The position numbers were made by a program, and so were the translations under genes. 64,000 bases of DNA. Origin: Anisodus tanguticus (lineage: Eukaryota; Streptophyta; Magnoliopsida; Solanales; Solanaceae). A model generated the notes under the pieces. The model searched no databases and was not told the origin of the DNA. It saw only the letters and a program-made list of their open reading frames with translations. Position 1 is the stretch's first letter; each line of letters begins with the position of its first letter. The DNA lies in assembly GCA_034509755.1 (NCBI GenBank), contig CM067542.1, forward strand, positions 24,619,001 to 24,683,000, written 5' to 3'. Below are positions 1 to 12,304 of the stretch, one piece after another.

Positions 1-1735
1 CGTACCGAATTCCAAAGAGCTTAACATTGCAAGATGTTGTTCTATTATATCCATCCTTGGTCACCACACTTAGAGCGGCACTACTTCCTTCATCTCTTGG
101 CTGAGGCCCTTTATAAATGACATCTTAAGGAAGAGATTTAGTTGATCTCTTTAATTTGTAATTCCATTATATCACCTATCCCATGCTATTTTTAATCAAC
201 TAGATCTTCTTAAAATCACCATTGTTTGTCCGCCTTTACCTTCATGTTGATATCATTATCTTTTAACATATACATGTTAAGGTCAAACCTTGTATCTTTA
301 GGCCCGTTGGCCTATTTTTCACTATTTTACGTGCTTGCATCGAACCTTACTTGTCCCTATTTCTGCTTATTTACCCTTAAGCGTCTTGGTGGCATTTGTT
401 GCAAAATCAATGCTTCATGTTCAAATCCAATTCGTAGCTTGATCTAATCTAATTACTCACCCGGATCTCCTTGTCTTAACCATCATTAGATCCTCGTCAA
501 TCGATTACTCAATCATTTTACTTTGACATTTCCGGTTCGAGTCATCTTAGTGGGTCTCTTGTCTCAATTTACTCCCTATACTACCATCCTTGGATGTCAG
601 AGGTTTGGCTCTCCTAGCGGGAGGGTTCTTACTATCCCTTCGTGCTTATTGTCCTTACATTGTTCCAAAGTAATTGCACCGTTATAAAACTTGCATCATC
701 ATAATTTCATTCATTTGTATCCTTCTTGTCGTGGCCCTTTTGTTTCTCCGTCCTTATGGGAAACACATTTCCACCTCGATAACTTGTCATTCCAATTCCA
801 CTTGTACTTACTAATTATCTGTGTGTTTCTTACAGTCATTCTTCGATTATTCTGTGTGTATATCATCGTCAATTATCTTCAACAAGCTATCCTTATTCTA
901 TAAGCACTTAGAATCACATCACAACACACAATAAGACTGAAGGTCTTATCATTCCAATGTCTAAAGTCTTTAGCTTGCTATCCTCAATACATGAAATTTT
1001 CAATAATAAGTAATATGGCTTTTTCTCAAATAGACGGAAGGCTTAACCTGTTTCCTATATTCGTGGAAAATTCAATCCTTGTTTATGACTTGGGGTCACT
1101 ATTTTGGGCATATCATTTTGCATAATTTCCTTAAAGCATCTAGGAGCAATCTTCCTACAGTTTGATAATAGTCATCCATTCATATCAGAAATACCCCGGG
1201 GTCATCCTCAATTCCTTAGTCAAGGTGTTACTATTTGAACCTTGTGTTTATAGTGCATTCTCTTATTCAAAGTGACAAAAGTCACCGTAAAACTGATAGA
1301 TTCCCATAACCTCCCAAACCTTCCAACAGTTTCATCTTAACTTATCTTCAGTTTGCCACTTTCTTCACAAAACTTGGGGCTTTCGTACAATAGTCGGGTA
1401 ATATTATATCACGGATTCGGGGTCAATCTAGTATAGTCATTCGGAAGAAGGAAACATACTACATATTCTATCACCAGGTCAGGTGTGTGCTACATATCCT
1501 TTCAGTCTACTAACGTACATATGTGGTTTTAACTATCATTTGGGTTGGAAGCCCATTTTGGTTGGTACCCTTACATCCATGACTTACTCTTATCAGAATA
1601 ATTTATCTCGCGAGTAGCACCGTAAAATTAATTTCTAAAATGGGGTCAATACTCTTAAATATAAAATAGGCACATACTAAGAATATAAGAGGTAGATAGG
1701 TTAACATGGGAATCAATAGCATACCTGCACCCCTC
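1..1735. other. Unassigned repeat-like DNA without a recognisable gene
   Basis: No open frame here exceeds about 75 codons and none resembles a known family on either strand. The stretch lies downstream, in minus-strand terms, of a decayed gag gene. It should therefore be protease/pol or untranslated sequence of that retrotransposon, but I could not recognise any pol motif. The short plus-strand frames at 226-447 and 691-903 have no family features and look spurious. Confidence 0.5.
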
Positions 1736-1789
1736 TGCTCACCTCAGACTGCATCAGAACTCGAGGCTCCATCCTAACTCTCACCCACT

Positions 1790-2525
1790 TCCTTACGGGC
1801 CAATCTGGGGCACTCCCAAATCTTGTGACCTCGACTATCACATCAATAGCAACCTCTTATTCCCTTATGACATAGCCCGACATGCGTCTGACCCCACTGA
1901 TTACAGTATGGCCTGAACGACCCCACTCAATCTGTACCACTCTAACCCTAAAATATTGAGGTTTGTGATCCCTGTCTCCACCTTATCCGAAACTCTTATC
2001 ATACCTAATCCATCGTGAAGGTCTGTCTTGCTGACCGTATATCTATAACCCATCACTACTCTATCATCCTATGTAGTCACTAATCATCCCAGCCCTCTTA
2101 GCTCTTTCATCCTTCTAAAGTGGGTCAAATCTACTAAACATCGACAGTCCATAACCAATGAGCTCTCTAGGCTGTGAACTCCCTGACTCTTCCAGGGGCC
2201 TACCACTGTCAAACATACTAGGGTGGCTTCGTGCCTGGGAGGCAACCAACTAAGTCAATATTTCGACCAATTTCCTAACATCCTCACCAGATGGCGCTAG
2301 TGGTATAACAGATAATTCAGGGGCTTTCCTCGGTTCCCTAGGTTCTATAGGAGTCAGTGATATCTGAGAAGGTGACCAGCTCATGTCCTCTGATGGGTTT
2401 GTCTCAATAGAGGGCGCATTACTCGAGGAAGTCATCATTGCAATCATAAACACGATAAGATTAGAAGTGGAATACTTATAACTCAACTCTATCGCACGAT
2501 CTAGAACAAGAAGAAAGGTGAGCAT
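1790..2525 (-). pseudogene. gag: Decayed Ty3/gypsy gag with CCHC zinc knuckle
   Basis: The minus strand downstream of a perfect primer site carries a 91-codon open stretch (2525-2250) and then a frame broken by many stops. A CCHC zinc knuckle lies at 1851-1810: C-x2-C-x4-H-x4-C, reading CDSRGHKIWEC after the first cysteines, with a TGA in place of the residue before the second cysteine. Gag would package element RNA in cytoplasmic particles. Position after the primer site and the knuckle support gag. The matrix/capsid part is too damaged to place in a lineage, though the LTR and primer type suggest a Tekay/Del-like chromovirus. It is not expected to be functional. Confidence 0.6.
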
Positions 2526-2626
2526 CTTAAATCCCCTGTAACCTCCAGTTTATAAGAGTGGTGCGCTACATACCCATAAATAAGACTCTACTAAACATGA
2601 CTTGTAGACATTCCTAGGGCAGACTT

Positions 2627-2638
2627 GCTCTGATACCA
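2627..2638 (-). other. Primer binding site, initiator tRNA-Met
   Basis: The minus strand reads TGGTATCAGAGC, a 12/12 match to the usual plant initiator-Met primer site. It lies a few bases inside the LTR edge near 2642. The roughly 100 bp downstream (2522-2626) resemble the leaders at 7146-7248 and 18553-18661. Confidence 0.85.
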
Positions 2639-2641
2639 AGT

Positions 2642-4597
2642 TCGTCACACCCTAACCTTGGGGGGTTGGCCGCCACCCGGTGCCCTAGTAGCTCGAGCAT
2701 ACCTCAGATGACTCTCGTAAGATGATCAAGACATAATAACAAGTAGAAGCAGAAAAAGCCCAAACATATATACATACGTAGAAGGTTGACAAGGCCATAA
2801 TACATATCAACTTGCTAAATAAAGGCTAGCATGGCGATATATGACTTATATATACATTACAACTATCTACAAGCCTCTAAAGAGTACACGAACATCATTA
2901 GGTCGGGATAGGGTCACACCGTACCCAAAAACATGTACACAAAACCATACCGACTCAAGCTAGCACATTCGGAACAAGTGGAGAGCTCTAACACTACCAC
3001 TGAGTGAGATCCTAATGAAAGTGAGCATCACTCCATCTATCTAAACTTGTGGGCATGAAACACAGCGCCCCAATAAGGTACGCCAGTAAGAACAATGTAC
3101 TGAATATGTAAGACAAGAAAATGTAAAGAGATACAGTAGTATAAATAAGGATAAGGAAGAGACAACCTGTAACTCAGAATGCCACTAAGGGTATGATATG
3201 CATTCTTTTGTTTCAAAACTTATACATGAGTATATATATAGGCCACACTTTAGGGTTATCTAATCATCATTAAATCGCTCTATAGGGCTATCAACATCAT
3301 AAACTACCCAACTGCAGTGGTGTGCACATATAAGTGTCTTCCCCACTGACTATAGCATGACTCGATGTCATAAAATATATACATATATATATATATGATT
3401 CATGGAAGACCTTAGGAGAATCTCATAAACATAGTCGGAGTGACACAAGGTCATTACCCTCTAACTATCATTATGTACCTATATATATCGATTGTCATGA
3501 AACCAACAAGAACCATAAGACATCATACAATTAGAGATACTATCAAGTGCAGGAAATACTCCCGACAAGGGACAAATAAGAGTCATGAAATACTTCAATA
3601 GGAAGTAAATACATTTGCACATCCAATCTTACGAGTAAAGCTCTTTTTTGAGGAACATTCATTTTCATTACGTTCATACATGAGTCATCTCAAAAAGAAG
3701 GAAGAGTGATCCTTAACATACCTTTATCGTCTGGCCGATGATAGCTCATGAGTTCCCTTACATCCTATGAATGATAACCTACGTAATAGAGGTGATTCAA
3801 ATTAAGATTAGATTAATAGGCGATGAATCGATTCATTGCGACAATTCATTGAACACCTAATATGCCTAGAACTCCAAGTCCTATATTAATGGCAATTCAA
3901 CAATAAGATAACACCTTTTGTCATTCATATCTACCTTTTGTCATATATCAACTATAAACAAGTTCTAGCACTCAACACCAAGCTTGACAATCAACTAAAC
4001 AGCCTAACAAGAGTTACAACAACAAGAAACAACTTGTAAGTGTGGTTTGTCTACCTTCACTCTAACTTGTAGCACAATCTTCCTAACTAACATAGAGACA
4101 AACATAATAACAACAAACTCAACATAACCAAGTTATTCTCTCCATGGTTTTTAGCTGTAACAAGTCATATATTCATCCTCTAAACAGTCTAACAAAAGAG
4201 CAACAACACTTCACCCTATTTAAGGTGCTAACTTATAGATTCATCATCCAACAACTTAATAAATACATGAATAATTGCAATAACAAGTAAGGGAGTGTTA
4301 CTATTACCATAGATATCAAGTATAACCTTCAACTTCATCCCAACTCAGCTCACAAGAATCCTCAAATACACCATAACACCATTGGAGTGTTATCCTTCAT
4401 CTAGGCTAGCTTTTGATGTAGAAACATGATGTATTTACTTAGGAATCACAATTGAACATTTGGAGAGTGTCTTGGGAGAGTTTAGGGGTGTTAGGGATCA
4501 GGTTTGGTCGAATAATGAATGAAAATAATGAGTCACCGCTTAAATAGGTAAAGATAGTCGACCACCGCCTCTTACATACGAAGAGATCTGCGACTCA
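2642..4597 (-). mobile_element. LTR of a decayed Ty3/gypsy element
   Basis: The LTR ends beside the primer site at about 2642 (plus strand: CGTCACACCCTAACC). On the minus strand a TATA-like TATTTAAG near 4540 is followed by a leader-like CT-rich stretch, so the promoter lies at the right. Only about 50 bp remain upstream of the TATA. The U3 part is therefore missing, either truncated or displaced by the element that starts at 4601. The right boundary is approximate. Short AT repeats occur near 3375-3400. Confidence 0.55.
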
Positions 4598-4984
4598 TAT
4601 GTCACGCCCGAGTCTCAACTAGGATAGACTACATTTTACATGCAACTACTATAACCCTGTAATGGGTGTATATGACATAGTAAAGTCTGACAATTTATAA
4701 ATATAAACTATATGATGTTTTATCTGTATAAATGAGTGTAAAACATGTACATGAGTGAACCTGACCACAGACATCTCTGAAGGTTCTACGATAATTGAAA
4801 CTATACAACTGACATGTTGTCGGGATAGGGTCCCGACATGCTTTGTCATTAGATTTATTTTTTACTTTCTGTAAAACTTGTAAGCCCTACTTGACCGAAG
4901 GAATGCAACATATGATATCAATGTAATGCAGTACATATGAATACTCGAGGTAGCACCTATGCATTTCATAGCCCATCCATAGGA

Positions 4985-5100
4985 ACTATATGTATGTGCA
5001 TAGCCCCAAAGGAAACTGTATATGTATAGCCCCTAAGGCAACTATATATTTATAGCCCCGAAAGCAATTGTATATGTATAGCTCGAAGGAAACTATATAA
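4985..5100. repeat. Minirepeat of about 28-30 bp in the 3' LTR
   Basis: Degenerate copies of TGTATAGCCCC followed by GAAGGAAACTATAT are repeated about four times. The same block occurs in the partner LTR at 7995-8125. Confidence 0.6.
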
Positions 5101-5188
5101 ATGTGCACCTATCCATTTCATAGTCCATTTACGGACATGCAATGAACGTGTTTCAATTAAATGCAATAACTTCTTATATGACATATAC

Positions 5189-5191
<3 letters not shown>

Positions 5192-5228
<37 letters not shown>
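5192..5228. repeat. (TA)n microsatellite
   Basis: About 18 uninterrupted TA dinucleotides lie in the 3' LTR. The partner LTR has only a short interrupted tract at about 8226-8242. Confidence 0.9.
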
Positions 5229-5234
<6 letters not shown>

Positions 5235-6982
5235 TCTAGGAATCTTACTCTTTAGCATTTAGGAGCAGTAACTTACTCCTAATAAATTGATCATCCGCAA
5301 AACTATCTTTGTATCTTCTGTGGGATTCATGATAAGGAATGAGGGATACGATAAGGACTTACACCATTACGTTCTATGATTCTCATTCGGTACTCGATAG
5401 CCTCATATTCTAACTCTTTGAATCACCCTACCCTCGGGGAGGACCATGTAAGTATATCACCTTGGTTCTTCTTTACTTACATTCCGATCCCTCAGACTAC
5501 TAAGCTCTCATAAGGTCTTGTATAATTTTGTATTAGCTTAACTCGTCCTAAAGGATGTTCTATGACTCAATAGGGGAAATATTGGGTCTGTTAATCTGTT
5601 CATTTATCTTAAGCGCAATCCATTTTCGAAAACTCTCTATTATTTCCTTCTATATACTTGTAGGTTATCAACGTCATCTTACTTAAGAGAAACTCTAATC
5701 CCACCATAACAACTTAGAACTTGACTCTATGAGTAAAACGCTTGAGCACAGTTGAGCATGGACATGTAAATTTCTAATGAAACTCTCACAACTTACAACA
5801 TGGAGGAAATACATTCATCGGCTCTAGACATTCATGATTCATGTAAGAAACAGACATCATACGTCGTGCCCTAGAGGCGAGTCAAGGAATAGCCTTATGT
5901 ACCTTGATTTAACCTTCGAGTGACTATGATGATTCAATTTTTCTAATAAACATTTAACCTTAGTTGCTCATACGAACTCTTAGAAGGTCGTAGATGAAGG
6001 ATCGAACTTGGATCGCCTTCATTAATGCTTCCTGACACCTTACTTTACAAAAAGTAATATTCGATTTACTTGAAGATTCTTGTTGTAATTTTGGATATCA
6101 TAAAAATTGGTTCGTAGCCGAGAGCACCGTGAGAAGCTACAGGTTGATTGAAATTTCCATTGCAAAGGATATAAAAAGTTATCTAATAACCAAGAGTTAC
6201 TCCCCTACTTTGACCTACTCTTAGGATAAAAATTCCTATTATGATAAAACCAAAAACACGTAGAAGTAGAGCATGCATTGTAGTAATTAAATATCTATCT
6301 TGCTGACACATTCCATATTCTTAATTATACAAAGAAACACTTTGCCTTTAAATATTCTAGTAAAAAGATGGTTAATATTGGACCATTTGGGATGGCCCAC
6401 CAATTGTCTTAAAAAGTATCCATATGAATCTTTCACGTGACACTCATAAAAGGGCATGCGCCCTTGTACCATTTTAATCTACTCATTTCTTTAATTAACT
6501 AGTTTCTTTTAAAGTTCTAACTATATAAAAAATAAATCATAAGTATAAGATTAAAACATATAATAATATTTCATGAAGATTATGACATTGATAAAATTTA
6601 TATCTTATCAAATTCTAGTTTATTCAGCTCAATCTCAAGAGTACAAATTTCGGTACAATTAATTCTCAAAATGAGAGAAAATAACTCTTCCTATGAGAAG
6701 ATAATTTCTATTAAATAAAATCACATTTATAAACTTCCTCATGCCATTTATATAGTTTAAAATGTGTCAAAAAAGTAGTGATATTAATAACTATATAAAT
6801 CATATTTATAAAACCTTTTACAAAACTATTTCACTTAAAAGAAAATACAATATCCAAAATAATATCTAATGGTTTCAATGTTTCCAAACATACGGATTCT
6901 TATCATAACACTGTCATAAATATTCTAAATTCATCTTAACTTACTTACAACATATCCTAATGCAAAAGTGTGGGATGTTACA

Positions 6983-7265
6983 TCGTTCCACCTATAGTAA
7001 CATTCGTCCTCGAATGTGGACCGTAACCTGGGTGCCAACGCATGATTTGCACATCTAGGGCACGTCTAATCTGATAAAGACCTTGTGATTACCTATCGTA
7101 ACATCGCTCTATTGCACGATCTTTAATGTGAAAGAAGGGTAACATTTCCTAAATGTCATGTAGCCTCCCAATTATAAGTGTGGCGTATAACACACCCATA
7201 AGTGAGACTCTACTAGAAACGGCTTCATAGACTCCCTAGGACTGAACTGCTCTGATATCACTCTA
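6983..7265 (-). mobile_element. Relic interior: pol 3' end joined to the primer-site leader
   Basis: This is all that lies between the two LTRs. On the minus strand it runs from the primer site at 7260-7249 (TGATATCAGAGC, 11/12 to initiator Met) through a conserved leader to the typical end-of-pol sequence before the 3' LTR. No gag, protease, RT or integrase remains. Confidence 0.65.
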
Positions 7266-9885
7266 TCATGCCCCAGTCTCGACTAGGACAGACTACATTC
7301 TACATGCAACTAGAATAACCCTAATGGGTGTACTTGACATAGTAAAGTATGACAATCTGTAAATATGAACTATATGATACTTTGTCTGTATAACTGAATG
7401 TAAAACATGTACATGAGTGAACCTGACCATAGTCATCTCTAACTATCTCTATTAATAAAAGTACAAGACCTGACTCAGCTCTAGGAAGAAATGGATCTTA
7501 CACCATCTCGTTGAACATCTGTACAATCTAAAATGCACGCCTACCACTCAGTAATCTTGAACCTGCAATGTGAAACATAACAAATACAATGCCCCTGACC
7601 AATGGACGTCAGTACAGAAAGATTATACCAAGTTCGTAAGGTGGACATGAAAAATATACGATAAAATAGAAGTTGAGAAAGAGCAACTGAAAGGCAATTT
7701 AATCAAACCATAACTGAGGACTCTATAACATTCTATGGAAATATCTCTTAGAACTTACTGTACTTCTGTCTTTCTGAATCTTCTTAGAGTCTTCATGATG
7801 AAATTATTTTAGGTCATTATATGGAGTGATGTTCTTGGATCATTCACTGTATTACTTGGGATCACTGTTCATTAAATTCATTCTTTACATTCTATAAAAC
7901 CCGTAAGCCTTACTTGGCCAAAGGAATGCAACATATGATATCAATGCAATGCAGTACATATGAATGCTAGAGGTATCACCTATGCATTTCATAGCCCGTC
8001 CATAGGAACCATCTATATATGAATAGCCCCAAAGGAAACTTTATATGTATAGCCCCGAAGGAAACTGTATATGTATAGCCTCGAAGGCAACTATATATGT
8101 ATAGCCTCGAAAGCAACTGCATAACTGTGCATCTATACGTTTCATAGTCCATCCACAGGGCATACCATCTCTGAACATGCAATGAACGTGATGCAATGCA
8201 ATAACTTCTTATATGACATACATAATATATACATATATATATTAAGCATTATGGGAATTTGACTTTTTAGCTTTTGGGAGCACGTAACTTCTCCTTATAA
8301 ACTGGTCATTATCGAAACTATCTTTCCATCTTCTATGGGACTAATGATGTGGAATGACACACGACTAGACTACATATCTAGGGATATGATAAGGACTTAC
8401 ACCCTTACATTCTATGATTCTCATTCAGTACTCGACAACCTCATATTCTAACTATCTGAATCACCTCACCCATGGGGAGATCCATGCTTACTATATCGCA
8501 TTAGTTCCTTTTTACTTACATTATTCCCTGGACTACTAGACTCTCATAAGGGCTCATATAACTCTGTATTAACTTAACGTGTCCTAAAAGATGATCTATG
8601 ACTCAATAAGGGGACTATGGGTTCTGCTAATCTATTCACCTTGTCTTACGCTCTATATCCCGTAACAACTTCTTAGACATTGGCCATATGACATCATTTA
8701 TCTTAAGCGTCATTCATTTTTAAAAATGCTCTATGATTTCCTTCTATATACTTATAGGCTCTCAACGTTATCTTACTTAAGAGAAACTCTAATCCCACTA
8801 TAACAACTTAGAACTCGACTCTATGAGTAAAACACTTGAGCACAGCTGAGCATGGACATATAACATTTCTTATGAGACTCTCACAACTAACAACATGGAG
8901 GAAATACATTCATAGGCTCTAGACATTCATGGTTCATGTAAGAAATAAACAACACATGTGCCCTTGCAGTGAGTCAAATGATAGCCTTATATACCTCGAT
9001 TTAACCTTTGAATGAATACGACGAGTCAATTATTCCGATAAACGTTTAACCTTACTCACTCATACGGACTCATAGAAGCTCATAGACGACGGATTGATCT
9101 TCGATCGCCGTAATTAATGCTTTCTGACACCTTACTTCAGCACGAATAAATCTTCAATTTTCTTGAAGATTCTTGTTATAATTTTGGATATCCTAAAAAT
9201 TGGCTCTTAGCTGAGAGCACCGTGATGAGAAGCTGCAGGTTGATTGAAATGTCCATTTCAAAGGATAGAAAAAGTTTTCTAATTACAAAGAGTTACTCCC
9301 CTATCTTTTACCCACTCTCAAGATAAAAGTTCCTATTATGATAAGACCAAAAACACGTGGAAGTAGATCATGCATTATAGTAATTAAATATCTATTTTGT
9401 TGTCACATGCAATATTTTTAATTATCCAAAGAAACATTTTGCCTTAATTATCGATGAACGGTTTAATGCGTTCAAAACTAGATGCGTAGACCTTCAATGT
9501 GGTGGGTGGATCACCCCGTAATTCCAAGTACATTGGAAGAAAAGCTCAGTGACATCTGACCCAAATTTTAGTACACTTATGAATGTAACTTGCGATAACT
9601 TTTGCCAACTTTTGTGTTACAACTTTCTTGACTTCAAAACTTAACATACGATTACTATACTATTGAAATACCTTAAAACATGATCTCCTAAGCAAATTAA
9701 GAACTCCTAGTTTTACCCAGAAAGTACGAGTTATAACATCTTTGGTTTGTTTAACCTCCAAGCCCCACTATACTTCCTTAAACACTTGTTTTAACCCGTT
9801 ATTATCTTTGTAAAAATCCATAACCTCTACAGCTCATATTGATTGACTTATGACGCATTCTAACATGAAAGTATGGGGTGTAACA
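7266..9885 (-). repeat. 5' LTR of the internally deleted element
   Basis: The minus-strand start is TGTTACACCCCATAC at 9885 and the end abuts the primer-site spacer at about 7266. The block at 7995-8125 repeats the TGTATAGCC minirepeat. From about 9430 to 9880 it does not match the 3' LTR. Confidence 0.65.
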
Positions 9886-10385
9886 CATATATCAACGATC
9901 GCATATGATACATTCCTCCATCTCTAGACTTAATATAATATGCTCCATTTTCCATAATATGCATATATTCTTCAAATAAATCAAATCGCATAAGAATATG
10001 ACGATTTCTAAACAATCACGGCAATCTCCCTTAATCCTACATTGTGGTGGAATCTTATTCCTTAGTTCATCAAGATCCGACCTACAATATCATAACTTGC
10101 CAACTACAACATATTGAAGCTTCTCAATAATATTAATGTGTTGCACCTCAGCTTCAGTCCATTTTACCAATGGTTCCCCATCCACCATCTCCACTTCTTT
10201 GATGGGAATTGAATCGATGACATTAATCTTCATCTACATGTTATCACTACCATTATGGTTAACCGAATTTGAATAGTTCTTCTTCACAGTGATCTGCTCT
10301 GGTACAACAAGGCTTATCAATGGATCAATGATCTGGTTTTGACTATTAGGGTTTTGTGACTGAAACATAAGCGTAGCAGCCATTG
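9886..10385 (-). pseudogene. DUF4283-type protein relic
   Basis: A minus-strand frame starts with an ATG at 10383 (MAATLMFQSQNP). After one in-frame stop it reads KWTEAEVQHINIIEKLQYVVVGKL, quoted here only as its core WTEAEV and VVVGKL, then SDLDELRNKIPPQCRIKGDC. A frameshift near 9990 restores RNRHILMRF and MHIMENGAYYIKSRDG. These blocks are the familiar DUF4283 pattern found in plant retroelement-associated proteins of unknown exact role. It carries at least two stops and one frameshift, and it ends at the border of the LTR element at 9885. Family recognition is from memory of the pattern. Confidence 0.6.
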
Positions 10386-10737
10386 CAGAAGAGATGGGTT
10401 AGATAAGGGTGGGAATTATTGCAAGGAGGTGATACCGAATGTTGGCCAGTTGCTAACTATCAACAGGTGAGATACACTTCATCGCATGCTTGTACATCAT
10501 AGAATTTATATGTTTAAAAAGCACATGTAAATTATTAAACTTTAAATGTTCATCTTTGTAGGTTAAGATGATATCCGATCTTCTTGACATCGACATGAAA
10601 GTCATCTCATGGTGATTACACTAATCATTCACATAAATTTGTACTTTATCCTTCCATGTATAATTATTCATTCAAAAGGTTTATTTTAGAAATACTGAAA
10701 TAATTTTACAAGATAGTATATTACAAAACTTGGCATA
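10386..10737. other. No gene seen; AT-rich sequence before a Helitron-like end
   Basis: There is no frame of note. The stretch lies between the start of the DUF4283 relic and a hairpin/CTAG terminus, and may be the interior of a Helitron whose 5' TC end I could not place. Confidence 0.35.
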
Positions 10738-10766
10738 CACGTGCAACGCACATGGCGAGAGACTAG
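10738..10766 (+). mobile_element. Helitron-like 3' terminus
   Basis: A 7-bp stem with a 3-base loop (CACGTGC AAC GCACATG, one G-T pair) is followed 8 bases later by CTAG and then T. This is the usual plant Helitron 3' end: hairpin, short spacer, CTRR, insertion before T. The 5' end was not located, so the extent and content of the element are unknown. Confidence 0.45.
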
Positions 10767-10834
10767 TATATATATTTATATTTATTGAAAGCACGAAGGG
10801 TCTTAGAAATATTGATTGAACTTTTTCCCCTTCA

Positions 10835-11125
10835 TTAAAAACCGTCCTTTCTATGCACAAATAGTATAATCGCTCCCCACAGAGAAGTCCTAGGCATGAT
10901 GAATCCCTTATCCGATAGATCTTTCAACTGCTCTTTTATTTCACACAACACGACTGGAGCCATTCTAGATATTGGCTGAGTGTGTGGAAGCACACCAATT
11001 CTGAACACAATCTCCTTTTCTAACGGAACACGCAGAAGTTTATCTGAAAACATATCCGGGGACTCATTCACCACCGGAACGGATTGAAGAGTTGATGGTT
11101 CCTCTTCTGCATCTCTAACCCTCAC
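10835..11125 (-). pseudogene. pol: Ty3/gypsy pol fragment, start of reverse transcriptase
   Basis: The 96-codon minus-strand frame matches the protease-RT linker and first RT block of Tekay/Del-like chromoviruses: NESPDMFSDKL, LPHTQPIS, RMAPV, EIKEQLKDLSDKGFI and a final WGAIILFVHRKDGF. RT copies element RNA into DNA. The fragment stops right after the VRKKDG-like block, so palm motifs including YVDD, RNase H and integrase are absent. It has no LTR partner that I can assign, and looks like a captured or truncated piece lying between the Helitron-like end and a plus-strand LTR. Confidence 0.8.
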
Positions 11126-11211
11126 TATATGTTATATACAACTCATGGAAATCATATTTGTTGCCTTAAGGTAGGAAATAAATAGGCCCTTAGGTGGTGC
11201 AACACTATATT

Positions 11212-12304
11212 TGTAAGACCCTGAAATATTTAGACTAGTAATTATATTTTCAGTTGATCATATCTTTATAGCAAGGATATATTTTACTTCACACTTCTTA
11301 AATGTGAATTTGACGATTTTTGAAACTTGTTTAAAGTGTTATGATGTAGTTATGTAAACTACTCCTACTATTATTATCTTAAGTAAATTATTAAATGGAA
11401 TATATATTTATGCATTTAGGACAACCCATTTTTTTTTTGTACTTATCATAGAAAAAAGTTTGGGCAACCCATTTTAAGTTTATCCAAGGTGATATATATC
11501 ACCTTTTGGATCATAAGTCTTTCACCTCCTCTCCTTTCGTTTTCTCCAGCAAAATACAACCCCAAAAATCGTCTTCTCTCATCAAATTTTCCCACTAAAT
11601 AACCAACAAGAATTGTTTTGGTCGAACCACAAGTTACTTCTCACTTTTGAGGTAAGTTTACCAAACTTGTTTTTGAACTGTGCAACTGTTAGTATTCTTA
11701 GCATATCTCCTTGTATAAAATTTTGTTTTAAGTGAGCCAATATGATATGGAAATCTATTTCATACATCTACAACTTTTGTATGGGCTCCAAAACTTGGTT
11801 TTTCTTGTATTTATCCGAAAAGGGGTGATGCAGTACAGGGAAGGTGCTGCCTAGATTTCTGTTTTACAAACCCTTTATGGACTACTGTTAGTATTTTCAG
11901 CATAACGTATTATATAAAACTGATATAGGGGAAATATTAAACTTCTCTGTAACCCAAGACATATATCTACAACTTTCATAAAGACCACAAAGTCTAGTAT
12001 TTCCTTTTACCTCTTAAAAATGAAACCACAACACAAGACAATAGTACTGTCCAGAATTCTGTTTTAACAATTTAGGGTGATTTTTTTCACTGATATCATG
12101 TTTAGTTCGACATGTTGAAATCACTGAACTTATATATATATATTTGATTATGTATTTAAGGTATATATATACCCTTGTAAAATCTAAGGGGAAGTGTTTG
12201 AGGAAGTGGACGAATTTGGTTTGTCTATGGCGTAGACGATTCGAACGTCCTCTAATTGTGGTAGAACTGTTTTGTGGTAAAACACCAAGATTTGTATATA
12301 AACT
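11212..12304 (+). mobile_element. Split outer LTR, left part (U3 with TATA)
   Basis: It starts TGTAAGACCCTGAAATATTT and runs to a TATATAAA box at its right end, where a minus-strand element interrupts it. The remainder resumes at 21874. The joined length is about 2.39 kb, typical of long Tekay-like LTRs. The plus orientation is fixed by the TATA box here and the primer site at 23174. Confidence 0.7.
12295..12302 (+). promoter_or_regulatory. TATA box of the outer LTR
   Basis: TATATAAA lies where an LTR promoter is expected. The nested element inserted 2 bp after it, and the candidate target duplication AAACT (12300-12304) overlaps its end. Confidence 0.6.

Larger units (their letters stand above)
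4601..6982 (-). repeat. 3' LTR of the internally deleted element
   Basis: It aligns with 7266-9885 from its plus-strand left end to about 6335, for example at the paired GACTACATT(T/C)TACATGCAACTA. Beyond that point the two diverge until a short similar terminus, minus-strand TGTAACATCCCACACTTT. It contains a TA microsatellite and a short minirepeat block. Confidence 0.65.
4601..9885 (-). mobile_element. Internally deleted long-LTR Ty3/gypsy element
   Basis: Two similar blocks, 4601-6982 and about 7266-9885, are the LTRs. On the minus strand they begin TGTAACA and end near GGGC(G/A)TGA. The 283-bp interior keeps a primer site (7249-7260), a leader, and next to the 3' LTR the pol-end signature CATTCGAGGACGAATG (about 7000-7015). 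Almost all of gag-pol is gone, so it could move only with help from a relative. CATAT occurs at both outer edges (4596-4600 and 9886-9890) and is a candidate 5-bp target duplication, although one LTR base is ambiguous there. The U3 halves of the two LTRs do not match, so the pair may be mosaic. Confidence 0.65.

Noticed and set aside
2627..2638. tRNA gene at the Met-like sequence
   Set aside because: Only the 12-base primer complement is present, with no tRNA arms around it.
4985..8125. CRISPR-like look of the TGTATAGCC minirepeats
   Set aside because: Repeats are degenerate, adjacent and without unique spacers; they are LTR minirepeats in a plant genome.
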